DNA of 64,000 nucleotides, taken from NCBI RefSeq assembly GCF_021018745.1, contig NZ_CP063845.1:4216001-4280000 (forward strand). Direction: 5' to 3'. How positions within the stretch are numbered: position 1 is the first letter of the stretch; each line of letters starts with the position of its first letter. Positions 1-8,611 of this stretch are shown here, in pieces. The notes under the pieces are model-generated. The model saw only the letters and a list, made by a program, of their open reading frames with translations, was not told where the DNA came from and ran no database searches. The DNA comes from Gloeobacter morelensis MG652769 (GTDB lineage: Bacteria; Cyanobacteriota; Cyanobacteriia; Gloeobacterales; Gloeobacteraceae). The translations under genes were made by a program, and so were the position numbers.

Positions 1-155
1 TGACCGACGTGCAGACGCCAGCCGCGCTCAGGGACCAGATCCACCAGCAGCTTCAATAGACACAGTGAATCCTGACCGCCGGAGACCGCCACCAGCAAGC
101 CGCGGCCCGGCGGCAGCAGGCCAAGAACCGGACGCAGGCGACTCCCCAGTGACAA
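1..155 (-). CDS. tilS: tRNA(Ile)-lysidine synthase, N-terminal part (runs off window)
   Basis: Only the first ~51 codons are present; the gene continues beyond base 1. The reading frame contains the PP-loop ATP-binding signature SGGQDS about 27 residues in, after a short basic and hydrophobic lead, followed by a leucine-rich helix and a strand ending in HVGH, as in TilS. TilS adds lysine to C34 of tRNA-Ile(CAU). A TTG at 155-153 is the likely start, 5 bases after the thiS stop, so tilS probably follows thiS in one transcript. Other PP-loop enzymes cannot be excluded from so short a piece. Confidence 0.68.
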   Translation of the reverse strand, partial: MSLGSRLRPVLGLLPPGRGLLVAVSGGQDSLCLLKLLVDLVPERGWRLHVG

Positions 156-159
156 GTCG

Positions 160-366
160 CTAACCGCCGCCCACCACCGTCACAATCTCGAAGCGATCGC
201 CGGGAGCGACGGTCGTTTTCTGCCAGTCCTGACGGTGCAGGATGTCGCCGTTGCGCTCGATGACCAGCAGCCGCGGTTCGAGGGCCAGTTGGGCGAGCAT
301 CGCGCTTATCGTTGTGCCGGGGGCGAACGTCCGCTGTTCACCGTTGACGCACACCGTTTCAACCAC
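160..366 (-). CDS. thiS: Sulfur carrier protein ThiS
   Basis: A 68-residue ubiquitin-like protein beginning with GTG and ending in the double-glycine tail (VVGGG) that is adenylated and thiocarboxylated. ThiS donates sulfur to the thiazole ring of thiamine. The beta-grasp pattern is visible: an N-terminal VNGEQ strand, a central [10 protein letters not shown] strand and the C-terminal GDRFEIV strand typical of ThiS. It lies directly downstream of thiE and overlaps its end by 8 bp, indicating translational coupling in a thiamine operon. Confidence 0.87.
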   Translation of the reverse strand: MVETVCVNGEQRTFAPGTTISAMLAQLALEPRLLVIERNGDILHRQDWQKTTVAPGDRFEIVTVVGGG

Positions 367-1384
367 GGTTTAACCTCTCCAGAAACCAGGCGGTCGTGCG
401 GCCCGGATCTTCTGCTGCCATGATCGCACGCACCACCGCGACGCGCTCGGCTCCAGCGGCAATCACCGCCTCCAGATTGCTCCGGTCGATGCCGCCAATG
501 GCAAAACCCGGCCGCTCGCTATGTTCGCGGCAGTAGCGCACGTACGCCAGGCCCACGGGTGTGCGCCCCTCTTTGGTGGGAGTGGCGTAGACCGGACCGA
601 CGCCCAGGTAATCGGCCCCGCCTGCGACGGCTTGTTGCGCCTCGGCCGGAGCGTGGGTCGATTGGCCAATGAGCAAACGCGGTCCCATCAAGGCCCGCGC
701 CCGAGCGAGGGGCAGATCCTCCTGGCCGAGGTGCACCCCGTCGGCCCCGCAGGCCAGGGCCAGATCCACCCGGTCGTTGACGATCAACAGCGCCCCGTGG
801 CGCAGGGTGACATCCCGCAACCTTAAAGCAATATCGAGTACGTCGCGGGCGGGCGCTTCTTTTTCGCGCAGTTGCACCAGCGGCAACCCCGCAGCCAGGG
901 AGCGCTCCACGATCTCGACTAGATCGGGGTGCGGCGAGGTGACCAGATAGAGCCGGGCCGCCGCAAGCCGGGTGCGCAGATCGCTGCCGGTGGCGACACT
1001 CTCGAGGGTATAGACCCGGTAGCGCCATGCCTTGGCCGCCGCGGCCAGATCCGGCTCGGCGAGCTTGGCGTACTCTTCTAGGACGCGCAGGGCTTCTTGG
1101 ATGCGGGCAAAATTGACCCGCACCACATCCAGAGTGCTGCTGCGCACCCCTTCGTCGGGGTGATCCAGCCCGGTGCCCGGGTCGTGGGGCGTGTCGCGGG
1201 CGGCGCGCAGCCGGTCGGTGTGAAAGCGGCCCAGTTGCTGGCGCAAGGCTTTGCACTCGGCGAGGGATGCGCCCGGACCGCCGCCGAAGCGCAGCCATTC
1301 CTCCACAACCCGCACGCCTTCGCGGGCGCGATCGAGATTAGCATCGAGAATTTTCAGAACCGCTTGCTCTTCCACAACCGCCAT
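359..1384 (-). CDS. thiE: Thiamine-phosphate synthase with cyanobacterial N-terminal extension
   Basis: The protein is 341 residues from the ATG at 1384; an upstream in-frame GTG at 1438 is less likely. Residues ~1-130 form a helical extension (rich in RVVEEWLR and RVLEEYA type helices) seen on cyanobacterial ThiE proteins. Residues ~140-335 are the TIM-barrel synthase that joins HMP-PP and thiazole phosphate; QLREKEA, NDRVDLAL, GVHLGQEDL, GQSTHA, GVGPVYATPTK and IGGID are all present. It heads the thiE-thiS(-tilS) run. I looked for a TPP riboswitch in the ~200 bp upstream and did not find the conserved THI-box segments. Confidence 0.9.
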   Translation of the reverse strand: MAVVEEQAVLKILDANLDRAREGVRVVEEWLRFGGGPGASLAECKALRQQLGRFHTDRLRAARDTPHDPGTGLDHPDEGVRSSTLDVVRVNFARIQEALRVLEEYAKLAEPDLAAAAKAWRYRVYTLESVATGSDLRTRLAAARLYLVTSPHPDLVEIVERSLAAGLPLVQLREKEAPARDVLDIALRLRDVTLRHGALLIVNDRVDLALACGADGVHLGQEDLPLARARALMGPRLLIGQSTHAPAEAQQAVAGGADYLGVGPVYATPTKEGRTPVGLAYVRYCREHSERPGFAIGGIDRSNLEAVIAAGAERVAVVRAIMAAEDPGRTTAWFLERLNRG

Positions 1385-1584
1385 TGAAGCACCGCCGACG
1401 CTCCCTGCCCAGACCCGCCAAGAACGACTCTCCACCACCGCATTGCGGGGGGTGTCATTCTGTTGCTTTGCGCGGGGGAGAAAGCGCTAAATGTTGTGGA
1501 TCATACCCGCAATTCAGGGTTTTGCCATGTTAATGTGGTGTCGCCGATAAGCTTTTATCCAGGCCGAATTTTTGAGGAGTGACG

Positions 1585-3441
1585 ATGAAGTTCTCCGATA
1601 CCGTGGTGCGTCGCCTGATGGGCTGGACGCTTGCTCTGTCGCTTTTGGGAACAGCTTCAGCAAGTATTGTTCAAGCCCAGTCAGATCTGGAGCGCGATTT
1701 GAGCATGACCTACGTCGACGCAGTCAACGGCGATGACAGCACCGCCGATGGCAGCAAACAAAAACCGTTCAAAACGATCACCCGGGCTATCACTGCCTCG
1801 CCTCCCGGGGTGACTTTGCAGTTGGCCGAGGGCGAATACTCCGAGGCCACCGGCGAACAGTTTCCCATCCAACTGGCCATGCGCAACCTGGTGGGCAATG
1901 AAGCGACCAAAGGCCAGGGCATCAAAATCGTCGGCGGCGGCAAGCACGTCAGCCCCACCTTCGCAAGCCAGGATGCGACGATCGTCGTCGGCAAAGAGGT
2001 AACCATCCGCGGCGTGACGATCACCAACCCGCGCAATCGGGGCAAGGGCCTCTGGATCGAATCGGTCAGCCCCGTGATCGCCCACAATTCTTTTATCGGC
2101 AGCCTGCACGACGGCATCTTCATCACCGGTGCCAGCAGCGCCAAAGTGGCCGACAATTACTTCTCAGGCAACATCGCCGACGGATTGACCGCCGCGGACC
2201 AGTCCACGCCGGTCATTGAGAACAACATCTTCGAGAAGACGGGATTTGCCATCAACGTCACCGGCCGCTCCCGACCGCAGATCGTAGGCAATACCGTGCG
2301 CGACAATGTCGACGGCATCGTCATCGAAGGCCGGTCCTTCCCGAAGCTGCGAAACAACACGATCACCGGCAACCGCCGCAGCGGCGTGGTCGTCGTGCTG
2401 CTCGCCTCCGCCGATATGGGCACCGAGAGCGAAGCGGGCAATAACACCTTCGCCGCCAACGGCCGCGCCGATGTCAACAACGTCACCCGCCCTGCCCTAC
2501 CGCTGGTGGCGATGGGCAACAAGTGGGACAAACCGCGCCTCGAGGGACAGGTGACCGCCGAAGCGGAAATCATCGCCCTGGCCGCCCGCAACGTTGTCCC
2601 CAACGCCGGCTTCTGGGTGCTGGTCAGCAACACCAAACCGGCGCAACTGCGCGCCATCAAAGGGCTTGCGCTCAAGCCCAAATCCCATACCTACGAAGGC
2701 AAGCCCTACCAACAGGTAGGCACCTTCGGCTCCCAGGCGAGCGCCGATAAGCTGGTCGAGCAATTGAGCAAAAAAGGCTTTAACGCCATCGCTGTCCCGG
2801 CCGGCCAACCCACCGGCAGCAACCTGGCCACCACCAAACCCACCATCAGCCAGGCTCCCGCCAAACCGGCAATTGCACCGCAAGTCACCGCGAAGCCTGC
2901 CACCCCGGCGGTCGTCGCTGCCAAGGCGAGCCCAACAACCCCTCCTGAGACTCCCATCACGAAGACAGGCCCGCTCTCCCCTGGGGCACCCACCGTCAAA
3001 GCAAGCCCGGCTACTCCCGCAGCCCCCGTTGCCGCTCAGGTGAGCCCGGTTCCCCCTGCCGCGCCCAAAGCGAGCCCCGTCTCTCCTACGCCTGTGCCCT
3101 CTGCCACCGCTCCGGTAAGCCCGGTTTTACGGACACCCGTCGCTAAACCAGCCGCCGGTACCGCCGCCGCAACGGGGCCGAGTACCGCAACGCCGAGTGA
3201 AACCATAGCCGCCAAACCTGCCAGCGGTCCAGCCTACCGGGTATTGGTCACAGACAGCGGCAGCGCCGATCTCGATTTGCTCAAAGAGTTGGTGGCCAGG
3301 GTGATCCAGCAAACCTACGAGGGCAAGCCGGTGCTCCAGGTGGGCGTCTTCTCCTCCGAAGACAACGCCAACCGACTGGTGCAAACGCTCTCAGACAAAG
3401 GGTTTCGAGCCATTCTAGTCCCGGTGAACCAGCCCGGTTGA
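1585..3441 (+). CDS. Secreted parallel beta-helix protein with two SPOR-like repeats
   Basis: The start is the ATG at 1585, 5 bases after GAGGAG; a GTG at 1579 overlaps that ribosome site. A signal peptide (~residues 1-32, ending AQA/Q) is followed by a DUF1565/NosD-type right-handed beta-helix (~40-300) with the YVDAVNGDD opening and repeated asparagine-ladder turns such as NNTITGN. Residues ~340-390 and the last ~55 residues carry two related modules, each with YEGKP, QVG.F, and KGF.AI.VP, which look like SPOR peptidoglycan-binding units. They are joined by ~140 residues rich in Ala, Pro, Thr and Ser. The role is probably cell-surface or periplasmic polysaccharide binding; no lyase residues are identified. 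Confidence 0.75.
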   Translation: MKFSDTVVRRLMGWTLALSLLGTASASIVQAQSDLERDLSMTYVDAVNGDDSTADGSKQKPFKTITRAITASPPGVTLQLAEGEYSEATGEQFPIQLAMRNLVGNEATKGQGIKIVGGGKHVSPTFASQDATIVVGKEVTIRGVTITNPRNRGKGLWIESVSPVIAHNSFIGSLHDGIFITGASSAKVADNYFSGNIADGLTAADQSTPVIENNIFEKTGFAINVTGRSRPQIVGNTVRDNVDGIVIEGRSFPKLRNNTITGNRRSGVVVVLLASADMGTESEAGNNTFAANGRADVNNVTRPALPLVAMGNKWDKPRLEGQVTAEAEIIALAARNVVPNAGFWVLVSNTKPAQLRAIKGLALKPKSHTYEGKPYQQVGTFGSQASADKLVEQLSKKGFNAIAVPAGQPTGSNLATTKPTISQAPAKPAIAPQVTAKPATPAVVAAKASPTTPPETPITKTGPLSPGAPTVKASPATPAAPVAAQVSPVPPAAPKASPVSPTPVPSATAPVSPVLRTPVAKPAAGTAAATGPSTATPSETIAAKPASGPAYRVLVTDSGSADLDLLKELVARVIQQTYEGKPVLQVGVFSSEDNANRLVQTLSDKGFRAILVPVNQPG

Positions 3442-3453
3442 GCTGGTGCAGAC

Positions 3454-3491
3454 AAAGAGGGCGGGAAGCAGTCGTTCCTCCCGCCCTCTTT
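3454..3491. terminator. Bidirectional intrinsic terminator
   Basis: A perfect 13-bp inverted repeat (3454-3466 with 3479-3491) encloses a 12-base loop. The stem is GC-rich inside and flanked by AAA on the left and TTT on the right. It sits 13 bp after the beta-helix stop and just before the end of the convergent coiled-coil gene, so it can serve both strands. Confidence 0.8.
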
Positions 3492-3511
3492 GGGTATCGC
3501 CAGTGGCGCCG

Positions 3512-3808
3512 CTAGAGGCTGCGGCGCGCCATCAACTGGTCTTCGAGGGCCGCGATGCGGTTGTAGGCGGCGGTGAGTTGGGCTGTCAACCGCTGGATCT
3601 GGGCCTCGGGCGACAGCATCTTGCCATTTGCCGACGGCGGCCGTGAAGTCATCTCCTCTTCGGGGAGCACGTCTTTGATCGCGACCGGTCCGGGAGTACT
3701 GTTAGATTTCAAAGCAATGATCATTTGCTCTGGAAGCGTTTCTAGGGCGGCTTGCAGCTGCTCCAACTTGCCGTACAACCCATCTACCTTTTCTTGTAAA
3801 CTTTCCAT
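3512..3808 (-). CDS. Small coiled-coil protein, function unknown
   Basis: A 98-residue protein starting with ATG. Residues ~1-32 form a heptad-rich helix (LQEKVDGLYGKLEQLQAAL), a proline-rich centre follows, and residues ~65-95 form a second helix (IQRLTAQLTAAYNRIAALE). No catalytic motif or membrane segment is seen. Convergent with the beta-helix gene and sharing its terminator. The regular heptads and plausible start suggest a real gene; the function is not recognisable. Confidence 0.58.
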   Translation of the reverse strand: MESLQEKVDGLYGKLEQLQAALETLPEQMIIALKSNSTPGPVAIKDVLPEEEMTSRPPSANGKMLSPEAQIQRLTAQLTAAYNRIAALEDQLMARRSL

Positions 3809-3915
3809 GCTGGCCGAACCCGCAAAAGATACCTTATTTTAGAAAGCTTCGCCTCTATGGTCCCGCGATTTTTGGTTTGTTTTAAGCTTGTGGGCGGTGG
3901 GCATCGAAGGCAAAA

Positions 3916-3942
3916 AAGGCCGCTGGAGAGCGATTCGGCCTT
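3916..3942 (+). terminator. Terminator-like hairpin before tyrA
   Basis: AAGGCCG (3916-3922) pairs with CGGCCTT (3936-3942) around a 13-base loop, with an A-run before and ATTTTC after. It lies between the divergently placed coiled-coil gene and tyrA, so its purpose is unclear; it may be a leader hairpin. Confidence 0.35.
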
Positions 3943-4029
3943 ATTTTCTAAAGAAAACCCACAGCTTAGTCCGGGAATTTTCCAGAGAGAATCGCCCCGG
4001 GATTCCTATCAATTGTTGCTGGAGGGACC

Positions 4030-4863
4030 ATGAAAATCGGGATCGTCGGCCTGGGTCTGATCGGAGGGTCGCTCGCCCACGATTTGAGCCGACACCACGA
4101 GATCACAGGCGTCTCGCGCTCGAGCGCCACCGTCGCTGAGGCGCTGTCCCAGGGCCTCATCCGCCAGGGCGGCGAGTCCCTTGGATTGCTCAAAGGCTGT
4201 GAACTGGTCTTTGTGTGTACACCGATCGGTCTCACCCTGGAGACGATCCGCGCGCTGGCAGCGGTTTTGTCGCCCGAGACCGTACTGACCGACGTGGCCT
4301 CGGTCAAAGCCGCCATCGTCCCGACGGCGGCGGCGCTGTGGCCGAATTTTGTGGGCGGCCACCCGATGGCGGGTAGTGAAGCGCAGGGACTCTCGGCCGC
4401 CCGGGCGGGGCTATTTCGCGGACGGCCCTATGTGCTTACCCCGACGCCGCGCACCCCGGCCGCCGCCTGCACCACCCTCGAAGACCTGGTGGGGGAGTTG
4501 GGTGCCCGGTTGGTGCGCACCGACCCGGAAACCCACGACCGGGCGGTGGCGCGCATCAGTCATCTGCCGGTGTTTGTCGGTGCTGCTTTGCTGTTGAACC
4601 TCGCTGCGAGCGGCGATCCGACCGCATCGACTCTGGCGAGCAGCGGTTTTTTTGACACCACCCGGGTCGGCGGCGGCAACCCACAGTTGGGGACGGCGAT
4701 GGCCGAATGGAACCGTGCGGCATTGCTGGCGGAGTTGCGCTCCTACCGCGACCATCTGGGCCGGTTGGAGCAGGCGATCGATGCGGGTGACTGGCAAGCG
4801 GTGGAGCAACGGCTCGGCGAGTGCCGCAAGACCCGCCGCGAGGTCTTCGAGGACGGGATTTAA
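4030..4863 (+). CDS. tyrA: Prephenate/arogenate dehydrogenase
   Basis: A 277-residue enzyme of tyrosine biosynthesis, oxidising prephenate or arogenate with NAD(P). A Rossmann fold starts at residue 2 with GLGLIGGS; further TyrA signatures are CTPIG, TDVASVK, GGHPMAGSEAQG with the catalytic histidine, ISHLP, and the late FFDTTRVGGGNP. GGAGGG lies 3 bases before the ATG. Cyanobacterial TyrA proteins are usually arogenate-specific and NADP-dependent; this cannot be decided here. The IS982 element begins five bases after the stop codon, and the stop itself lies within the duplicated target. Confidence 0.9.
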   Translation: MKIGIVGLGLIGGSLAHDLSRHHEITGVSRSSATVAEALSQGLIRQGGESLGLLKGCELVFVCTPIGLTLETIRALAAVLSPETVLTDVASVKAAIVPTAAALWPNFVGGHPMAGSEAQGLSAARAGLFRGRPYVLTPTPRTPAAACTTLEDLVGELGARLVRTDPETHDRAVARISHLPVFVGAALLLNLAASGDPTASTLASSGFFDTTRVGGGNPQLGTAMAEWNRAALLAELRSYRDHLGRLEQAIDAGDWQAVEQRLGECRKTRREVFEDGI

Positions 4864-4867
4864 AATA

Positions 4868-5830
4868 ACGTCAGTTCGGGATAAGGAAAGGCGGTCCGCC
4901 TAGGCTGGGATTAGCACATCACAAGCCACGGACCGCTCGCTATGCCCAGTCTAGAAGCGCTCTTTTGCCATGTCGATGACTTCTGCCAACGCTTCGAACC
5001 GCTCTGGCAGCAACAATTGCTCGACGATGGCCTGCGACACAGGCGACGGCCACGCCGACTCTGCCTCAGCGAAATCCTGACGATTCTGATTGCTTTTCAC
5101 CAATCCGCCTACCGCCACTTCAAGGCCTTCTACACCGAAATGGTCTGCGCTTACTGGCGAAGCGCTTTTCCTGGACTGGTCAGCTACGCGCGCTTCGTCG
5201 AGTGGATGCCCTCTACCCTTATGCCGCTCAGTGCCTACCTGCGCCACTGTTTTGGCCCCTGCACCGGCATCAGTTTTATCGATTCGACTCCACTTGCCGT
5301 CTGCCATGTGCGCCGCGTCCACGCCCACAAAGTCTTTGTCGGTCTGGCCGCCTGGGGCAAAAGCTCGGTGGGCTGGTTTTACGGCTTCAAGCTGCACTTG
5401 GTGGTCAATGAGCGCGGCGAATTGCTGGCGATGAGCGTGACGGCTGGGAACACTGACGATCGCAAGCCTGTGCCTGAACTGCTCAAAGACTTGCACGGCA
5501 AAGTGTTTGGCGACCGCGGCTACATCAGCAGCAAGCTTGGCAGGCAATTGCGCGAGGAGCTGGGCATGGCGCTGATCACCAAGTTGCGGCGCAAGATGAC
5601 CAATCGGCTGATGGTGATGACGGACAAACTGCTGTTGCGCAAGCGCGGGATCATCGAAGCAATCAATGACCAGTTGAAGAACATTTCGCAGATAGAGCAC
5701 ACCCGCCATCGCAGCGAAGTGAATTTTTTGGTGAACCTGGTGTGTGGGTTGATTGCCTACTGCCACAAACCGAACAAGCCGTCGGTGGCGTCTGATGCCG
5801 ACCAGCTCAATGCTTAACCCGAACTGACGT
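4868..5830 (+). mobile_element. IS982-family insertion sequence, copy 1 (complete, 963 bp)
   Basis: The element has perfect 13-bp terminal inverted repeats (4868-4880, ACGTCAGTTCGGG, and 5818-5830). It is flanked by the 7-bp direct repeat TAAAATA at 4861-4867 and 5831-5837, a normal target duplication, so this copy arrived by simple transposition. It carries one intact transposase gene. Copy 2 at 62168-63130 is identical base for base as far as I can compare. It separates tyrA from hisH and ends 32 bp before hisH. Confidence 0.95.
4942..5817 (+). CDS. IS982-family transposase (copy 1)
   Basis: A 291-residue DDE transposase. Candidate catalytic residues are the Asp in FIDSTP, the Asp in FGDRGY and the Glu in [10 protein letters not shown], in the order expected for IS982. 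An N-terminal helical region ([14 protein letters not shown]) precedes the catalytic core. The frame is intact with no frameshift, and the protein is identical to that of the second copy, so the element may be active or recently so. Confidence 0.95.
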   Translation: MPSLEALFCHVDDFCQRFEPLWQQQLLDDGLRHRRRPRRLCLSEILTILIAFHQSAYRHFKAFYTEMVCAYWRSAFPGLVSYARFVEWMPSTLMPLSAYLRHCFGPCTGISFIDSTPLAVCHVRRVHAHKVFVGLAAWGKSSVGWFYGFKLHLVVNERGELLAMSVTAGNTDDRKPVPELLKDLHGKVFGDRGYISSKLGRQLREELGMALITKLRRKMTNRLMVMTDKLLLRKRGIIEAINDQLKNISQIEHTRHRSEVNFLVNLVCGLIAYCHKPNKPSVASDADQLNA

Positions 5831-5862
5831 TAAAATAGAAACAATTTCTGGAGGACCCGGCG

Positions 5863-6522
5863 ATGGCGCGCACCCCGAACATTGCCCTGGTGGATTACGG
5901 CGTCGGTAACCTGCACTCGGCCCGCAAGGGCCTGGAGGCGATGGGAGCGCGGGTGACACTCAGCGGCCGGCCCCAGACCCTGACCGCCGCCGACGGCGTC
6001 GTGCTGCCGGGGGTGGGCTCCTTCGACACGGCGATTGCCCGGCTCAACGACCGGGGATTGGGAGAGACGATTATCCAACTGGTGCGCGCAGGACAGCCGA
6101 TGCTGGGCATCTGCCTGGGGCTGCAGGTGCTCTTTGAATCCTCTGAAGAAGGACGACTGCCGGGCCTGGGGGTGCTGCCCGGTCGGGTGCGCCGCTTCCG
6201 GAGCGAACCCGGCCTCACCATTCCCCACATGGGTTGGAACCAACTGCACTTTGACAATCCCGATTGCTCGCTGTGGCGGGATCTGGCGGAGGGCAGTTGG
6301 GTTTACTTTGTACATTCTTACTACGTAGAGCCTGCCCACACCGAAGACTGCGCCGCCTCCGCCGTGCATGGCAGCCAGCGCTTCACCGCCGCCGTGTGCC
6401 GGGACAATCTGATGGCGGTGCAATTTCACCCGGAAAAGTCGGCGGACACGGGACTGCACATCCTCAAGAACTTTGTCGAGCGGGCCGCTTCGCGCAGCGC
6501 CGCCGAAGTAGCGGCCCGCTGA
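5863..6522 (+). CDS. hisH: Imidazole glycerol phosphate synthase, glutaminase subunit
   Basis: A 219-residue class I glutamine amidotransferase that supplies ammonia to HisF in histidine synthesis. The triad is visible: Cys84 in GICLGLQ, and His189 and Glu191 in FHPEKS; the oxyanion-strand PGVGSF is at ~50. A GGAGGA site precedes the ATG. The IS982 copy ends 32 bp upstream, so any native promoter lay in tyrA or was displaced; expression may depend on readthrough or on the IS end. hisF is not next to it. Confidence 0.95.
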   Translation: MARTPNIALVDYGVGNLHSARKGLEAMGARVTLSGRPQTLTAADGVVLPGVGSFDTAIARLNDRGLGETIIQLVRAGQPMLGICLGLQVLFESSEEGRLPGLGVLPGRVRRFRSEPGLTIPHMGWNQLHFDNPDCSLWRDLAEGSWVYFVHSYYVEPAHTEDCAASAVHGSQRFTAAVCRDNLMAVQFHPEKSADTGLHILKNFVERAASRSAAEVAAR

Positions 6523-6523
6523 G

Positions 6524-6982
6524 CTACTCGCTCTCCAGCTTGAGGGTGGGCTCCGCCACCGCCCCGCCGATGTTTTTCAATTCGACAACGACGGCATCGG
6601 TGCTCTTCCAGCCCGCAGGCAGGACCACCTCGGCGCTCAAAGGCAGGGGGGCGGTGCGCTGAAAGGGTTTGAGCGCAAAATCTTTGGGGGCGTTGGCGAA
6701 GCGGCCGGCTTCACTGGTGGCAACCACCGGAAAGATCGACAGCGACAGCGGTGCGGCCCCCGGTCCCTCGACTACGACCTGCACCTTCTGGCCCGCCTGG
6801 CCCAGAAAGTGCACCCGCTCGTACTGGGTGGGCGGCAGTGTCAGGCGGCGCTCGCCGCCCGGTGCCATGGGCGTGCCGATGTTCTGGTTGCCGAGGGTGG
6901 CAGCCGGACCGTCGGCGCTGGACTGGCAGCCGGCCAGGACGGCGGCCGCCAGGGCGGCCGTTGCAAACCACTTACGAGGCAT
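6524..6982 (-). CDS. Predicted lipoprotein, function unknown
   Basis: From the ATG at 6982 the protein is 152 residues. It begins MPRKW, then a hydrophobic stretch and a lipobox LAGC at residues ~16-19, so it should be lipid-anchored. The rest is a beta-rich soluble domain with QYERVHFLGQAGQKVQVVVEG; I do not recognise the family. Its start overlaps the end of the upstream heme membrane protein by 11 bp, which implies co-translation and a shared role in membrane redox chemistry. It ends 2 bp from the hisH stop (convergent). Confidence 0.65.
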   Translation of the reverse strand: MPRKWFATAALAAAVLAGCQSSADGPAATLGNQNIGTPMAPGGERRLTLPPTQYERVHFLGQAGQKVQVVVEGPGAAPLSLSIFPVVATSEAGRFANAPKDFALKPFQRTAPLPLSAEVVLPAGWKSTDAVVVELKNIGGAVAEPTLKLESE

Positions 6983-7580
6983 CGATGTGCTCCTTGCGCG
7001 CAAGGCGTTTGGGCCGGGGCCGGATCCGCAGCAAAAGCACAACCGCTGCGGCCAGGAGCGTCAGCACTTTGAGCGGCCAGCCCGACGCCCCCAACCACAC
7101 AGCGTGCGCCAGCGCCAGCCCGGCCACCGGAAAGATCAGCCGATGCAGCGTCCGCCACTGCCGCCCCAACCGCCGGATCCAGCCGTTGGTGCTGGTGAGC
7201 GCCAGCGGCAGCATCAGGCCGAGGGCGGCAACGCCAAGCCAGGCGCCCAACCGTTCCTCGCCACCCAAAAAATCGAGGGCCTCCCAGTGCCCACCCAGCA
7301 CATGCTCAAAGGTCAAGTAGGTATGGGCAGCGGCGAAGCCCAGGGCCGAAAGCCCCAGCCCGCGCCGCCAGGAAAGCAACAACTGCCGACCGAGGGCCGG
7401 GGCGCTAAGCACCAGCCCCAGGCAGGCGAGGGAAGCATAACCGTAGTACTCGCCCAGGCGCTGGCCCTGCAGATGGCCTCTGAACAAAATGAGCGTGACC
7501 GTCTCCAGCAGAGCGGCGACGATGTAGGCGGCCACCAGCACGGCGAGGGTGGTGAGCCAGGGAGTGTTGGCGCGGACCAT
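6972..7580 (-). CDS. Ferric-reductase-like multi-span membrane protein
   Basis: A 202-residue integral membrane protein with about six hydrophobic segments. Histidines lie in helices in the pattern of the ferric-reductase/YedZ (MsrQ) b-type heme superfamily: AAHTYLTFEHV, RTLHRLIFP and LAHAVW. It probably carries heme and moves electrons across the membrane. It sits between heme oxygenase (27 bp upstream) and a lipoprotein it overlaps, so a three-gene minus-strand run is likely. The exact partner is not identifiable. Confidence 0.65.
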   Translation of the reverse strand: MVRANTPWLTTLAVLVAAYIVAALLETVTLILFRGHLQGQRLGEYYGYASLACLGLVLSAPALGRQLLLSWRRGLGLSALGFAAAHTYLTFEHVLGGHWEALDFLGGEERLGAWLGVAALGLMLPLALTSTNGWIRRLGRQWRTLHRLIFPVAGLALAHAVWLGASGWPLKVLTLLAAAVVLLLRIRPRPKRLARKEHIDAS

Positions 7581-7607
7581 GCTTCCAGTGTATTGGGCGA
7601 GAGTACC

Positions 7608-8324
7608 CTACTCGGAGGCGGTGACCACCTCGCGGCTCTGGCGGGAACGCCGCCGGGTCAGCGAGTTGAAGACCATCTGGCCGATGGCGCGAATCAGGCT
7701 GCCTTCGAGTTCTTCGAACAGGCGCATGTTGTAGCGGAACGCCTCGATCGCTTCCTCGGTGATCCGGCCGGCCAGCGGCCCATCGACCGGCAAGGTGTCG
7801 AGGGCCGCCCGGTATCCGGCTTTGAAGACACGGGCATCGGCAATCGCCTCAAAATCATAGAACGCGGTGCCGGTGCCGTTGCCCAGTCCCATCGCCCGCT
7901 GGGCGATTTCTTTGAGCACCTGGCCGCCGGACAGATCGCCCAGATAGCGGGTGTAGGAATGGGAGACCAGCAGAGCGGGCTCGGTGCGCGCCACGGTGCG
8001 GATGCGCTCGACGTAGCGCTCGGCCGCCGCCGAGGGACGCACCTGATCGGCCCAGCCGGGACCGTAGTAATAGCGCAAATCCGTCTCGATCGATGCGCGC
8101 CGATACAGTTCGGGGTAATAAAGCCCCCGCAGGACCGGATGATCGCGGTGCGCCTCCAGAGCATCCTCCAATGCGCCGTAGATAAAGTAGAAGTTGGCCA
8201 TCAACTGACGGTAGGAGCTGCGCTCGACCGTACCCTTCAAAAAACACTTCACAAAACCGACATTCTCTGCCATCGTGTGGGCCTGGCGCGTGCCCTCACG
8301 CAGCATGACGGACAATGGCTCCAT
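7608..8324 (-). CDS. ho1: Heme oxygenase
   Basis: A 238-residue soluble enzyme that opens heme to biliverdin IXalpha, the precursor of phycobilins, using ferredoxin in cyanobacteria. The proximal heme ligand is His16 in RQAHTMAEN, and the distal-helix signature GDLSGGQ is at ~129-135. GGGAGA precedes the ATG. The last ~25 residues are a basic tail. It is the first gene of the minus-strand run with the heme membrane protein and lipoprotein. Length and motifs match HO-1 of cyanobacteria. Confidence 0.95.
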   Translation of the reverse strand: MEPLSVMLREGTRQAHTMAENVGFVKCFLKGTVERSSYRQLMANFYFIYGALEDALEAHRDHPVLRGLYYPELYRRASIETDLRYYYGPGWADQVRPSAAAERYVERIRTVARTEPALLVSHSYTRYLGDLSGGQVLKEIAQRAMGLGNGTGTAFYDFEAIADARVFKAGYRAALDTLPVDGPLAGRITEEAIEAFRYNMRLFEELEGSLIRAIGQMVFNSLTRRRSRQSREVVTASE

Positions 8325-8548
8325 TCTGTTCTCCCTAAACTCCCTATGAATTGTGCCTTACCCTCCCGGCGGGAGCACAAGGGCAGCCCGGTGAAGGCCA
8401 TTAAGAATTCTGAAGCGATTGCCCGCACCCCGGCAACTCCCAGCGCCTGCAGTGCTACGACGGCCGCGAAGCGTCGTAGAACACGGCTGTACAGGAGTGC
8501 ATATCGCCCGAGTTGCCGATAGCAAAAGTCGAATCCGACCTTGATCTT

Positions 8549-8563
8549 GTTGTTATCAACAAC
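8549..8563. promoter_or_regulatory. Palindrome upstream of the cyAbrB gene
   Basis: GTTGTT (8549-8554) and AACAAC (8558-8563) are perfect inverted arms around ATC, 48 bp before the cyAbrB ATG. The surrounding stretch is unusually AT-rich for this window and contains TACTCT-like promoter bases just downstream. It could be an operator, possibly for autoregulation. Nothing else was found in the 287 bp between ho1 and this gene. Confidence 0.35.
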
Positions 8564-8611
8564 CAAAATACTCTAGAATCAGCAGATAGATTCATTTCCA
8601 CAGGAGTTGTC

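Noticed and set aside
1385-1584. Possible TPP riboswitch before thiE
   Set aside because: The conserved THI-box segments are absent in either orientation.
6669-8522. A 617-codon plus-strand open frame antisense to the lipoprotein, heme protein and heme oxygenase genes
   Set aside because: It is Gln/His/Gly rich without motifs and lies opposite three recognised genes; high GC makes such long antisense frames common.
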